Shown here: piece after piece, positions 1-15,900 of the stretch
Layout: every line of letters starts with the position of its first letter
Numbering within the stretch: the first letter of the stretch is position 1
The notes under the pieces: model-generated
What the model was told of the DNA's origin: nothing
Databases searched by the model: none
What the model saw: the letters and a program-made list of their open reading frames with translations, nothing else
Assembly (NCBI RefSeq): GCF_949628265.1
Contig: NC_088787.1
Span: 14,994,501-15,058,500, forward strand
Source of the DNA: Cloeon dipterum
Lineage: Eukaryota; Arthropoda; Insecta; Ephemeroptera; Baetidae
DNA length: 64,000 bases
Reading direction: 5' to 3'
Program-made: the position numbers and the translations under genes

Positions 1-1584
1 GAATCTACAGAAACAGGTCTTTTGCTGTTTAAATGGTAAAGCTAGTGCATTAAAATGAGCTCAAAACAACCTGAACTTACATGCAAGAAGCGGTGGAAAA
101 TTTAACATTGTTTCATGGATATTTATGTTGCTTCCAAAATTCTTCAAACTGGTTAACCCCTTGACTCATTGAAATCATGACATTGCCATAATATTAGCTT
201 GAAGGTAGACTATTATTTAAAACAAAGCTATTTTCCTTTTTTAACACTTAACTTTTGGAGAAAATAAAAGTTGATGTGCCCCTACACAAAGAATGACACT
301 GGGTGTTTAGCATGACAAATTACGAGACAAAATGCTGAAACTGATTGTATGTTGTGGTATTTTATGGAATTCAATAATTATAATATGTGACCATTTACAT
401 GTGATATTTTAGTGTTTGCTTCATCTCTAAAAATTGACCAGTAGTGCTCTCAAACCCTTTTCGTGTAGCCTCATGAGGTGGAGAAATTGCTGACACTGAA
501 TAATTATATATATTCTTATAAAGTATGTCACGATCCTAGTTAGCAACAGAAATCAGGCATGTAGCATGTATTGTAAAATTAAACTTTGCATCCAGGTTGC
601 TTTCTATTAAATAATGCTGCATTTATATTACGTGGACTGTACTCTAGTTCACAAAACTATAGTCTCCTATCATCACATTGGATTTATTCTACTGCACTCT
701 CAATCATGGGAGGGCGCTTTCCAATATAAAATGCATTATTGTATATGCGAGCAGACAAATAAAATTATGCAGAACAATGTTTCAGTCACTGGTAAAAATT
801 ATTGTAAACCATAAGTTTGTGTATTTAATGTTTAATTGTCTTTCGAATAAAGGAGTCGCATAATAAATTGTTTTTCCAATTTCTTGTCATAAATAAATAT
901 GTATTGGTTCGAATTTCAACTCCAGCACTGGCTTAAAAATAAATTTCTTGTGCAATAAAATTGGAACTAAAAGTTAAACTTGGTGTGAAAAAATAAGGAA
1001 AAATAAAAATGTTGACATTGCTTGCTAAAATCTATCGCGTAAATTTCCTTGATAGCCAAAACAATTAGCTTAATTCATACTACCCAAATTGAATGCTTCC
1101 GTGTCGGATTTGAAAATATTAGTATCGGAAAAAAATTGATTTGATCCGAGGGAGGTTGGGAGAAAAAGGCGTGGCATCTTTTGCACGTCTTGCTGCAGAC
1201 GCGCCTGACATTTGTGCCTAGCCCAGCCTAGCCACAGCTGCTCATGAAGAGACGAGACAAAGAAAATTGTATGTAAACAGAGCTGCTGCAAAAGTGTGTG
1301 TGTGTTTATAACTGATCGTGTTTGTAACTGCGTACGCAATTTACTGGATGGCACGAAGAGAGGAACTCTGATGCTCCATGGCTACAATTTATTTGGATAC
1401 ATACATACATAATGTATCAAATTATTCAATAATTTTCAATTGAAGTAAATCCTGGTCGGCAATTGAACGCAATGAACACTAATCAGCCCATGATTGATGC
1501 AAATTTGGCTTTACCTGGACGTTAAAAGAAGACAATTTGGAGTACATATATTTTGCAGAAATTCCATAAAACACCAACACAATC
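1..1584. other. AT-rich non-coding flank left of botv
   Basis: No open frame here looks like a protein. The stretch is AT-rich and carries several AATAAA-type hexamers between about 750 and 960, which fits the 3' UTR of a plus-strand gene lying left of the window, but this is only inference. A short ATAC/CATA run lies near 1396-1410. The last few hundred bases should hold the promoter and 5' UTR of the gene starting at 1585. Confidence 0.4.
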
Positions 1585-5069
<3,485 letters not shown>

Positions 5070-5876
5070 TACACTACTTGCGGACACCTAATTTGTGCCA
5101 AACTGCAGCACTTTTCTCAGTGCTGATATGAATACTTGATACCAGGTGATCTCAGCGGTAGGTGTTGATTAACTAATACAATTAAATATAGTTTACTTAG
5201 TGCAATTTACGTGCAGGCCACCATGTGATTTAACGCAGTAGTAGTTTATTGTTACCGATTTTGAATATATTTTTTCACCAAAAGCTAATTTATGGCATCA
5301 TGATCACATTTTTATGCGGAACTTAAGTTCAGAATAACGGTTGACTTGATTTTTAAGCTGTAACATACAGTACTGTATAAACATTTCATGACTATCGAAA
5401 GCATTTAAATATGTATGATTAATGTGGAAATATTAAATAGCATATGATTTAAAATAAGTGAGGGGTTTACTTTCTACTAAATACCAAGATGGAATTAAAA
5501 TTTTTATTAGCCATAGTAGACATCAACATGCAGTCACAAAACATTTGAGATTACGGGTCCAGCACAAATGAAGACGAGTGAGCTTTTCAGAGCCACATTC
5601 CTATGTGTGCTAATCAATATCACCTCTGAGCCATGGAAGCCACTATGAAAATATTTAGGATTGATATGAATTTTCGCACCGTTGGCACTTGCTGAATAAG
5701 GTCGAGCGAGCAATTATGTCAAGATACGTTTTGCATAAATACAGTAGTATAGTTGTTAAAAATGAGTGTTGGCACAACATTGTTTGATAAAAACACGATT
5801 TTTTTCATTCAACTGATGTTGCACTCGCGGTTTAGGTGATCGTGAAATGCGATGAGTGGTGTTTGCTGATCAGCAC
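5070..5876. other. Convergent 3' spacer between botv and Tsp5D
   Basis: This stretch lies between two stop codons on opposite strands and should consist mainly of two 3' UTRs. A plus-strand ATTAAA at 5181-5186 is a possible poly(A) signal for botv. A minus-strand AATAAA (TTTATT at 5503-5508) is the likely signal for the tetraspanin, about 370 bases past its stop. No other gene is visible. Confidence 0.5.
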
Positions 5877-7298
5877 TTAAGCTTGTTCATACGACTTGTA
5901 CGAATTCCTTCGATGACGATCCGTGCAGAACAGCAGCATTGAGGATATCAAGCCAAATAGCTGCCAACCGCTCGTTTTAAACATCATTCAGTATATAAAA
6001 TTTAATATTGCCTCACCTGTATGAAAGCTACAATCAATCCTATAACTCCAACCACGTGTAATCTCTGAACAAAGAACATTTGAACTTGTTCGGCACATCC
6101 TTTAGAATACCACATGTCTGGATCTTCAGACTTCCCGCAATCTGCAAAATCACCGTAAAAATATCAGGGTGTCTTCCGATTATTTCACCATATATACCTG
6201 TCATATTCGAAAATTTGGGGAGGCAACAAGAATTAGGCACGTAGTTTTGACCTGGCCAAGCGTTTGTGTCATACCAATCCTCATGATTGGTGATTCCGCA
6301 GCAACCAAACTGACAAAAGAGTAAGAATTTAACGTGCGATGTCATAGAAATGGCTCACATTGTATTGAGTGTGATCCCAAAGTATTGCCAAGCTGGAGGG
6401 TGGGTTCAGAGCATAGTTCTGATAGATGCCAAGCCGCAGTTCGTCCACCAAGTACGAGCCAAGTGGGACGCGCAGCAAGAACCCAGCAGCTGCCAACAGG
6501 AATTCAAGCACGAAGAGGAACACCACGAGACTGAAATACTGATTACAAAGGTGCGTCAACTATTGAGTTTTTAACACAATACATCAACAGCTTGTAAATC
6601 ATTAATTTGAATTCAGAGAGCATCGGTCGCATACAATCAGCTATATTCATATCCATTGCATTTCCGCTCAAGCTCATTTTAGTTAAACCCCGATATTGTT
6701 GAGAAATCGGTTTTTCTTATTACTCCTAAGGACTAATTTATCATTTAATGAGACATTTTTACAGTTGAAATTTTATATTTATATTTCATCTTCCGAAACT
6801 CTCAAGAATTGATGCCGTTATTGTGCAATATTGAGTTAAAAATTTCAAAATTGTCCAAAACTTTTTTACTTGATTTTTAAAATATAGACATTTATTGAAC
6901 ACATTATGAAATAAAAGTAATAAATTAAACTTAATGATTTCCAAAAGTCTCTGTTGCAGGATGAACTTACCATGACAAGCATGCACCTGCTCTGGAACCA
7001 GGCCCCGCAGCATCCGAAGAAGGCAACAACAAACATAGCCACCCCGATGCCGGTTAGGAGGTTGTCTGCGCTTAAAACGCTCTGCTGGGGTAGGAGGGCT
7101 GTGTACCCTTCGTATGCTAGCCGAAGCCAGAGCCCCGCTCCCAGAAGGCCGCACCCAGACAGCTGTCAAAACAGGTATGTGTTCATTAGAACTGGGTTCA
7201 ACGCTCTTTTTGTTGATTTAATTTAACTCTCTTACCCATAGGATGACATTAATAGAGCAAAAGGTGTGCCTCACACACGTGTATCCGCTTCGGCCCAT
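5877..7298 (-). CDS. Tsp5D: Tetraspanin, Tsp5D-like
   Basis: Six coding exons read on the minus strand: 7236-7298, 6971-7162, 6359-6538, 6198-6309, 6017-6141, 5877-5960. They give 251 aa with consistent phases. The acceptor CAG lies directly before the ATG, so a 5' UTR exon should lie further upstream. Tetraspanin hallmarks are present: four membrane segments (about 13-35, 55-75, 85-110, 216-238), an FFGCCG stretch at the end of TM2, and a large extracellular loop with CCGITNHEDWYD, PNSCC and a later GC, so at least six loop cysteines. The N-terminus (MGRSGYTCVRHTFC), LGAGLWLRLAYEGY and the tail (LFGLISSMLLFCT, SYKSYE) resemble Drosophila Tsp5D as I recall it; vertebrate TSPAN9/TSPAN4 are the more general match. 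Role by family: organiser of plasma-membrane microdomains. The specific partner is unknown. Confidence 0.9.
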
Positions 7299-7301
7299 CT
7301 G

Positions 7302-10300
7302 TAACAAGAGAATGGATGAACTGCAGGTGCGTAGTTTTTTATATTTCAATGTGTGGTAGAGTGCGATACGAGTGGAATTGTACACGAAGAGAGTTGGAGT
7401 GGGCTTGAGAAACTGCAATACTTGGAGAAACTTCAATTTTTGCTAAAAAAAACATATGTCGACACCTGCTCAACATAAAGTTAACTGGAAATTTACTTAA
7501 TATATATTGGTCTAGCTTTCCAAGTTGCAAGCTTGGCTCTGTCAACGTAATCGCACTCTTGAGGCAATCATTCTGCCAAGCTGTGTAAATCGGGGTGTCG
7601 GATCAAACAGCTTTCAATGTACACACAGCTCGTTATATCAAATTTCGCTCTCGAGTGATATGTAGCTGATGAAAATTTTATTGCCCGGGTGACCTTTGCA
7701 GAGGTTCAGAACACAGTTTGATGAACCTCTCTTGAATCATATTTCGCGTCGGTTTATCTAACGTAGCCACGGCGCGAGATCCCCTCTCGAATGATAATAC
7801 ATAACGCACAGATTGACTTGGGCTGGCTATGTATCCTTCCTGGTTGGCTCTCAATGAGTGCGTCCTGCCGCTCTATTTCTGCATGCTCACAGCTCGCATA
7901 TCTCGCACAGTCGGCTAGTGCATGTGATGAACCGAACTGCTTGAATTAGCATTTCCCACGAGCTGTTCCCAAGCTTTATTAATTTTATTTTGTAAGAGAA
8001 AGCCGGGAAATTGGTTAAATTAATTTTATTGTGGCTTTTTCAATGCACAGATGCAGTTTTGAAATTTTAGGTTGTATATTTTTATTTTTGGTCCGTTTGA
8101 TAAAGGCATGAAAGCGCGTTATTGTGCACATTCGGAGAGTGAAAGGTGCATTTTTTATTTTATTTTTATGAATCAAACTAAACTCAATGAAAGTGCAGCA
8201 AAAATATGTTCATTGAGGCGGAGATGGTGATTTGAGCCTCTTCAAAACAAGGCTAAATATACATCCATCTCGACTTACAACGGCATGCTAAAAGCAAAAG
8301 AAAGTCGTAAACTTCAATGACTAGTGGTCTGCTCTATCTACAGTCGGAGATTCATTTTTAGCCACAAATATAAATGAATGTCTTCAACTAATAAACATTA
8401 TAAATCCTGTTCGGACGCGCGCTTTTTTTAAGGCCGAATAAAATGTGTTTGAACACAAAGATGCGTTGTGTGAAAATTGTTGTGCCCAGCAATAAAAAAT
8501 GTTTGCTGTGGCGATTCGTGGGTGAGTCAAGCGTTAAGCGCGTGGAGGAAGTTTTAAAAACACCCGTCACGAGCGATGAAACAGAGTAAAACAAAAGTGG
8601 GAAAGAAGACTGTGCGAAATTATTTCATTATTCGAGCTTTCAAGAAAATGAGAATGAGAGAGTTAAACACTTAATATTACTGTACGCACGATGACACCGT
8701 TAATTCCATTTGAGTATTGCTGGACTGCATATATTATTTTGTACGTTACAAATTTTTAGCGACCTATGAAAACAATCAAATTAAGAAAATTGCTTATTAA
8801 TTATTTCACTGGAAATTGTCGGTATCCAATTATTTTACATTTGGACATTCCATTATGTCCTAATATGGCATCAAAAATTCAAACCATTCCAAGTAATTTC
8901 TGAAACTTTAAACGTTGGCTTCACCGCTGTGACAGTTAACATTTTTGGAAGAGTTAGCTATCATTTAGGAACTTAAAAATGATAATAAGATTAAACAATA
9001 CTAAAAGCAGAATTTTTGTTTGTAATTTGCTGTCAGACAATATACTATATTCTTTCCTTGTGGCACCGACGTGTTTGCTTTATAGAATTTTATTGCTCGA
9101 CTACAACACCGACAGACGGAGTATCAGTTGAGGTGAGATTACTCTCATAAAAGTCTTCATCTTCTCAGATTAAGACCCCTTCCTTAAAACGAAATAAAAT
9201 CCTCGGAACGAGAAGGGCGGACGCATAAATTAAGCGTCTCACTTGAAAAGCCCAATATGCGCAGCGAGGTAAAGCCACCCACGATTCAGCTATCACGAAA
9301 GCGACGCCAGGGCAGCGTGCGCGGGCACCTTTTTGACCTGGATACGGAGAGATGGAGGAACTAACGGGCATATGCACGGCGCTGCTTTTATTAAGCATTT
9401 CTCCGCTCTTCTAAGCTCTCCTCGCGATGTTGACCCGATTATCTTATCTGCTCGTACGTACACGGCGAATTATTCTTTTTCACACACGACCTGATCGTGC
9501 GTTTCAAGCAAGGAGCGAACGCTGTGCGGCTGCATTCGACTCAGCGGCTTGGTTTCCCCACGTGCGAATCGAGACAGTGCAATTACTGTGGTTATTATTG
9601 CTCTCAGCACGCCAAAAAGCACGCTCTTCAGCTTTCTTTTGCGCAAGACGCGACATTCGCAAAATAAGCGTCATATTGAGATGGACGTGGTTAAAAGATA
9701 GAAAACTCTACTTAAAAAAGTCCTGATTCGAAAATATTATGAATTGAAATTCAATCCTCAGGTCTTTGAGATGAAGCCATGTATTATTTACTTTGCCTGT
9801 TCAACTGTGGCTATAGTCCTTGCTCTTCCAATTTTATTTTTAAACCTAATAAATATTGTATAAAAACTTGCAACACTAAAAAACTGGTTCAATTCGCATG
9901 AAAATTTACCACTAACTTTTCAAAACGATAACTATAAAAACCATGCTTGTCGAGAGAGCAAAGAATTGAACTAGAACGTAAATAATGCTTCTCACAGTAC
10001 AAAAACAAGTTACTCCATTCTGAGAAAATCTTGATTCTTAAATCGAAAAATCCGGTTTGAAATGTGCAAAAAAGACGGAGGAACAGGGAGCCATGGTCTG
10101 GCACGGGTAAAGAGACTGGCCGCAAAACGAATGTCCTTTTTTGTCCGTACCTCAAACCGGTGGCGATACAGGCCGAAGGTAAGAACAGGTGGCCGCCAGT
10201 TCGGTCCAGCGGGGCCTTCCTACCTTCAGAGAGCACCAGCCGTCGCCAGACAGACGATACAACTGACTGAGGCGCGTTTGTGTTTCAGTGTGTCATGATC

Positions 10301-12900
10301 CCTACCTTGTGGCTCCTCTCCTCCGACGCTCGCCGGTGCGCCGCCTCGTAGGCTGGACGACTATTCATTTCGTCAAACTCGAGTGCATCGTAATTATTGA
10401 AATGGTACGTGCTGCTGCCCGGTACAAATTTATCCCGGATCGGCATCCTCTTGCGCGGAAAATGACTGATGGGTTACTCTCGCTCCTCGGCCTTTTGATC
10501 GTGTTATTGAATAAATCTTATCAGTGTCTGAGTGGCAGCAACTGAAGCAGCGTCACGGAGAGTAGCAAAGTCCACGCAAATGAATATTTTCCCATGATTT
10601 GCCTTGACGCGTCGGCTGTGTAAACATTCGTGGTGATGTAATTCGCCCCAGAGCAGGAGCTTAAATGTCTGTTAGAGATGTGTGTTGTTTGGATGAGGGC
10701 TAAACACATGAAAAAATTGTCAATCGTTCCTTGAGAACGCATTAAATTTGGTCCTTATATATTAAAGTAGAGCTTTACAATTTTAGGATATTTTGCATTG
10801 TTGACTATACCAATTAGATCATTGAGTTTATTGTTTGTGAAATTTAGCATCGGCTCATCTTTAAAATGTGCAATAAAATTAACTCAAGAGGACTGAAGAA
10901 TAGTTAAATATCAGCTTTTGCCAAATTTCCCGAAGTTTTGAATTTTTCAATTATTTTTTCGCTTGAATTCGATCCCTTTCATCGCAATCTATCCAATGGT
11001 GCGCGAATTATGGAAAGATAAATCATGATTTCCAGAAAGAAGACAATATGCTGCTTGATTAATAGTAAGAAAAATGTTGAGCCTATTCTCTTACAAATTT
11101 ATTCGGCGCAACTAGGTGAATTTGTAAGCTTTTTTTATCACTTTTAGATAGTATTTTAATCAACGGTAAAAATGATTTTTACAAATTTTCTGTTCAGCTT
11201 TTCTTTTAAATATTTTGTCGCGTGGAATTTTCTTAGTATATTTGGATATCTGTGTAGCAGTTAAAAATGCTGCAATTTCTACAAAATAATAATTATTAAG
11301 AAAATGATTACAATCTGGAATTATTTGAGCTCTTTATAACAATAGCTTCCCGTCTTGTTTATCTAGAAGCATTAATTATTCATGCTCCGGTCCTGTTAAA
11401 TTTTACTCAGCCACTGATCCATACCTTGCATGTGTATGCCTATAGTTTTTCTATTTTTAAAATTTCACAGAAGAATCACATTTGAACAAAAGTTTTGTTT
11501 AAAATCTAGAAACAAGCTTAATCATCTATTTTTAAAGATTGACACGTATTTATTTCCCAATACACAGTAGTTTCAATGACTCATACTATTATGATTAAGC
11601 CGATTATATTATTAACGCATCTATATGATCAACATTCAAATGCACAAATTGAATAATTTATGTGACCCTTCTGACCATCCAAGACCGTCTCTTGATCGCT
11701 CTTGATAACAAGTTTGTCGTCGAGCCGCTTCACTCGCCACGTGATTGACGTGCTATTTTCGCTTATTTACTGTTAATTGCGTCGCTCGCGACACAAAATG
11801 CTACTAAAGGCGGGCTTTTACGCACGGCGCCGCGCTGCTGGGATTCTCGATCCGTGCTCTGCCTGAAAATCATCGCACTGACCCTTTCTTTCTCTGTATT
11901 GAAAGCCCAGCGTTACGAGGACCGCGGCGTCGACCGACAAGGGCAATGAACGAAATGAATGTTTTATTCATTATCTCTCATCTCTCGGTTCCAATATAAA
12001 GGGAGAGAACAAAAAGCGGCCTCAACTGCAGCCGTGGAGATCGCTCTGTATCTTCAAAGTGCGCTTCTATATCCATTTAATTTGAGGTGCGCGCGGCCCT
12101 GTGATGTAGCTGCACGGGTACAGCCGGACAAATAAATATTTTCCCAACTTGTTAGCACCAGCAAATTAAGCTAACTCATGCAGCGTGAGCACCAATTTAT
12201 GTGAAACTTGCACCAGACCGCCAAGCGTGCAGTCTGGTGTTTTAAAATGCCTTCTTTTAATGCTGCCAAAAGGATTAATTTTGAAATGTCTCTTTAGCTT
12301 AAACGAGAACCTGGGAAAAGAAAATTTTATCGGCAGTCTCGGGTCTTCCAATAAATATTCCTGAATTAGACGCAGATTTAAGAATTAATGAGAGTGAGTT
12401 CAACATTTTTCTTATTCAACATTCGTCTTGGATAAAATACGCAGCTGCCAGATTCGTTTTTAGAAGCAGTGGTGCGTGTTTACAGAAAGAAAAGTCAAAA
12501 ACCTTCGTTTGCCTCAAGATAGTCATTCTGTTGTTTATTTACAATAACAGCATGTTCGCTCTTTCTTTATTCCTCCTGGATTTATATAGCCAGAGTGCGT
12601 GATATATAACTTTGATTTTTATACTAACAGTGTGTCCATCTGCATTTATGCCCTGCATCATATATTTTTACATTATTATTAGACTTCCTCCACACGATAT
12701 CTGTCTTCGTGTTTTGTTAAATTAAGCAAATAATGCTGCAATTGCTGCATCTTATTTGATTTAGCTTCCCTACAGTGTAACAACCTCAACTGATGTGACA
12801 GTGGGAACAAATGATATATTGCAAAATTCTAAACTTCAATTCAAAACAGCATGTCTTAATATCATCTACTGTTAAAAACGTCCAATTTTTTTACTGTGGG
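7302..12900. other. Gene-free spacer upstream of Tsp5D
   Basis: Open frames here are short, scattered on both strands and show no family resemblance or coherent splice structure. The region should hold the tetraspanin promoter and 5' UTR exon or exons. A GC-richer island at about 11,700-12,130 contains a TATAAA-like sequence near 11,995 and could be a promoter. A small hairpin (8-bp perfect stem CACCAGAC/GTCTGGTG, 13-base loop) sits at 12211-12239. Nothing else could be supported. Confidence 0.4.
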
Positions 12901-12906
12901 TTTATT
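12901..12906 (-). promoter_or_regulatory. Probable MADD poly(A) signal
   Basis: AATAAA on the minus strand, 87 bases after the proposed stop codon. It supports 12993 as the true end of the gene rather than a stop near 16.1 kb. Confidence 0.6.
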
Positions 12907-12992
12907 GTATTTTTCGTGGAGCTGCGCGGCGAAATGAAAGATTTCATATTGTCGATCACTTAGGAGTCTTTGGTGGATTGGAGGCCGTTTTT

Positions 12993-15900
12993 TTACTGTT
13001 TCACAGGCGTCTTGGACGCTTGCTGTTGCTTCTTTTGGTGCTCCTGTCCGGCAGCCACGTAAGAAAACACGCACAGAACCGCGTAGCAAATTTGATCAGC
13101 CTGCGGGTGAAGTCGTGAGTTAAAAATTTTGGCAAAATACCTTCTTGCTTTAGGCAGTAAGAAAGGAACTGGAGATAAAACACACAAGACATGATTTTTA
13201 TAAATGATAAATAAATTAAGGTGGCATACCAGCGTGTGTGGAAATCAACGCAAAACACAACAAAACAAAGGCGGAGAGGACAAAGCATGCACATGTTTTT
13301 AGCGTTGAGAATCGGTGGTTTGGCTTGGCCTTCGGCATTCGATTGTCTGAGCAATCTGAACCGATAAGACTCGGTGTATGGAGAGCAAAATTGCGTCGTC
13401 CTTAAAAAAAGAACACAACATAATTGAAATCATAAAATAATAAAACTATCAAAGGAAAATAGGGCAGATCGAGTAAATGGATTATACTGTACATACCATG
13501 GCAGACTTGTATCTTCTTTGTAAAACCATTCGAGTTTTTGGATCTGAAAATTAATGGAATTTTAAAAGAGAGCAGTCCTGCTTTTATGCTGTAAACGGGG
13601 TAAGACTCTTTACACGGATTAGAATCTAATGAGTGTTAATTACTTGATAATCCTCAAATTTGGGATTTTGACGAATTTAATTTTCACGAAATGTAAATTT
13701 CTTAGAGGTGGTTTGGAAATTAAATACTTACTGAATTCTTCGAGGACAAAAATTCCTCCCTTTTGAGTAAAGCACTTGCGGATGTGATCTAGTCGTACAA
13801 AAAACTGGAAAGATAAACAAATGCATCAGAAAAATAAGTTAAGGAACGCGTGAAATACGAAATTCCAACTAACAAACTGCACCCTCTGACAATATGATCA
13901 CTTCAAGTGAGTGCACTTCCAAATACCATTTAAATAGAAGGAAATTGCAAAAACTAAGATGCAGAGTGAGATCAAGAATGGTTTAGTAATAGTTGCAAAA
14001 GGTGTGCAGTAGTTGTAAGTAAAGTACGAAAGACAATAATGAACGAATTTAATCCAATATATAAGGGCTGGTAATAATTTTTGCAATTCCTTATCAATAA
14101 GCAACGAGTTGTACAGCTGACTAATCTAGAAACGGAAAATAAGAGAGTAATGTCACATGAACAGACCTCTACAGAGAAACAACCATCATGTATGATAAAA
14201 ATGGATGAAAACGTGGTTTCCAAAAGTCAATATTTGATGTGGAAAAGAGACACATCAAATGCAATTTTCGAACCAATCGGTCATGATGTAAAAATGGATA
14301 GCTACAATGTTGATACTGCGAGTCACATCAACAAATCTGTATGTTACTGTGCGTTGCTACAGTTACAACTAAATGCCACTTTTCTAACGGTCAAGCACCT
14401 CTAGTCCAATCAGTATATTAATGAACACGAATGGAGAGAATAGGCCTCGTATTTTGTTTTCTTTCGATCAAATTTTAAAAAAGTTTCTAATCACTTGCGG
14501 CGGCTCTCGTTTCTGTTGTCGAGCGCCTCGCAAGTCTTCTCGCACAATTACTTGAGCCATGGTGTGTAGAGAAAAGACAAAAAAGATAGATAGATAGAGG
14601 TGGAAAGGGACACAATACTTTCATCGCAAGCAGCATGCAAAATAAATGCAGGTGTTCATGCAGGTGAAAACGCAAAACCGACTCGTAAATTGGAAGCAGC
14701 AGGCAGCGCTTTCCCTAGGAAACTTAAGAGATGGGCTTGACAGTTAAATAACTAATACAGTTTGTGTGTGCAGCACCCATGCCTCTAAAAGTCAGTCAAT
14801 CAACCATCGACGTTTTACTCAAAACTATTTAGGATTTTATTTTATTTATGTTCGCACGAATAAATTTTATTTTGGTTTAGTTCCTAGCCGTTCCTATGAA
14901 AGTTGAAAACAGAACACAAGAGTGAGTTGCTTATTTTTTGTGAAGGCAGGTTTTAATTTACAAAACTGTGTTAGTCCAGGGTGAGAGGTGAGGGCGAGTG
15001 TCAGTGTGGGGGTAGGAACGGCTTGGTCTATATCAATGGGAATAAAAAAATTAGTGACAGTCACAACCAACTATTCAAGAAAGAAGGTCTATGATTTCAA
15101 ACAGGTGTATAGTATACTACTATATATGTAAATGATAAGCATATAATATATAGATATATATTGACGATGGAAATACCTCGAAATCCTGCCGCGTCAGAGG
15201 GAAAATATTCAAAGAGAAGACAGAATGGAAATTAATAATTGAAAAATCAAATTGAAACGGCAATGTAATTGAATGTGAGTTCAATTGTAAAAAAGAATCT
15301 GCCACTGAAGGTCCATCTCAAAAGTTCCTAGTTGTGGGCTACCCGACTAATTTCTCAAGGGCAAAATGGGATTAACGTAACAATCAAACAAAAGGGTTAA
15401 TCTAAGAATATAATTTTGCTGTAATGCACAAAATAAGAGTTTGTATTAAATTTCAGACGTTAATAGTCTCACGAATGACCATGTTAATAGTTTCAAAAGA
15501 GAGCAGTATATTTTAAGAACATGCGATATAAACACATTAATATATAGTAGAGAGAAATAATGAATATGGAAAGGGGTTTTGACCGTGGTGTTCAAAAGGA
15601 AATATGATCTCTGGTTCAAGAGTATCTCAAAATTGGGTTGAAAGTTATCACTGACTGCAAATAATGAAATAATACGGATCGCGGAGACATGATAGCTGTG
15701 ATTGCGAACTTTTGAGACACTCTTTCAACACCTAATGTGGTACAACAAAAATCAAATATACTGGCTTTGTATGGAAAAAAAGATTTGAAAGTGCAGATAA
15801 AAACAGGCTTTTGAAAATGGGCTAAAATGAGGAGCAGAGAGTGGTGAAAGATATCGGCAAAATTCTCTGTAGTTGTAACTGCATGGTTGGATATATTTTC

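Noticed and set aside
587..930. Possible tRNA because of a GGTTCGAAT-like B box near 905
   Set aside because: No A box at the right distance and no cloverleaf can be drawn.
9427..9726. 99-codon plus-strand frame in the spacer upstream of Tsp5D
   Set aside because: No family motif, splice partner or promoter context; Arg-rich random-looking composition.
12211..12239. 8-bp hairpin as a possible microRNA or terminator
   Set aside because: The stem is too short for a microRNA precursor and Rho-independent terminators do not apply in this genome.
13001..13404. A separate small secreted or neuropeptide-like gene at 13.0-13.4 kb on the minus strand
   Set aside because: A hydrophobic segment in one frame looked like a signal peptide, but the exons at 13732-13804, 13497-13543 and 12993-13100 in another phase rebuild the MADD C-terminus exactly.
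14487..14675. Minus-strand ATG near 14560 as a first exon
   Set aside because: The frame is only 22 codons to a weak donor and is not part of MADD; no other support.
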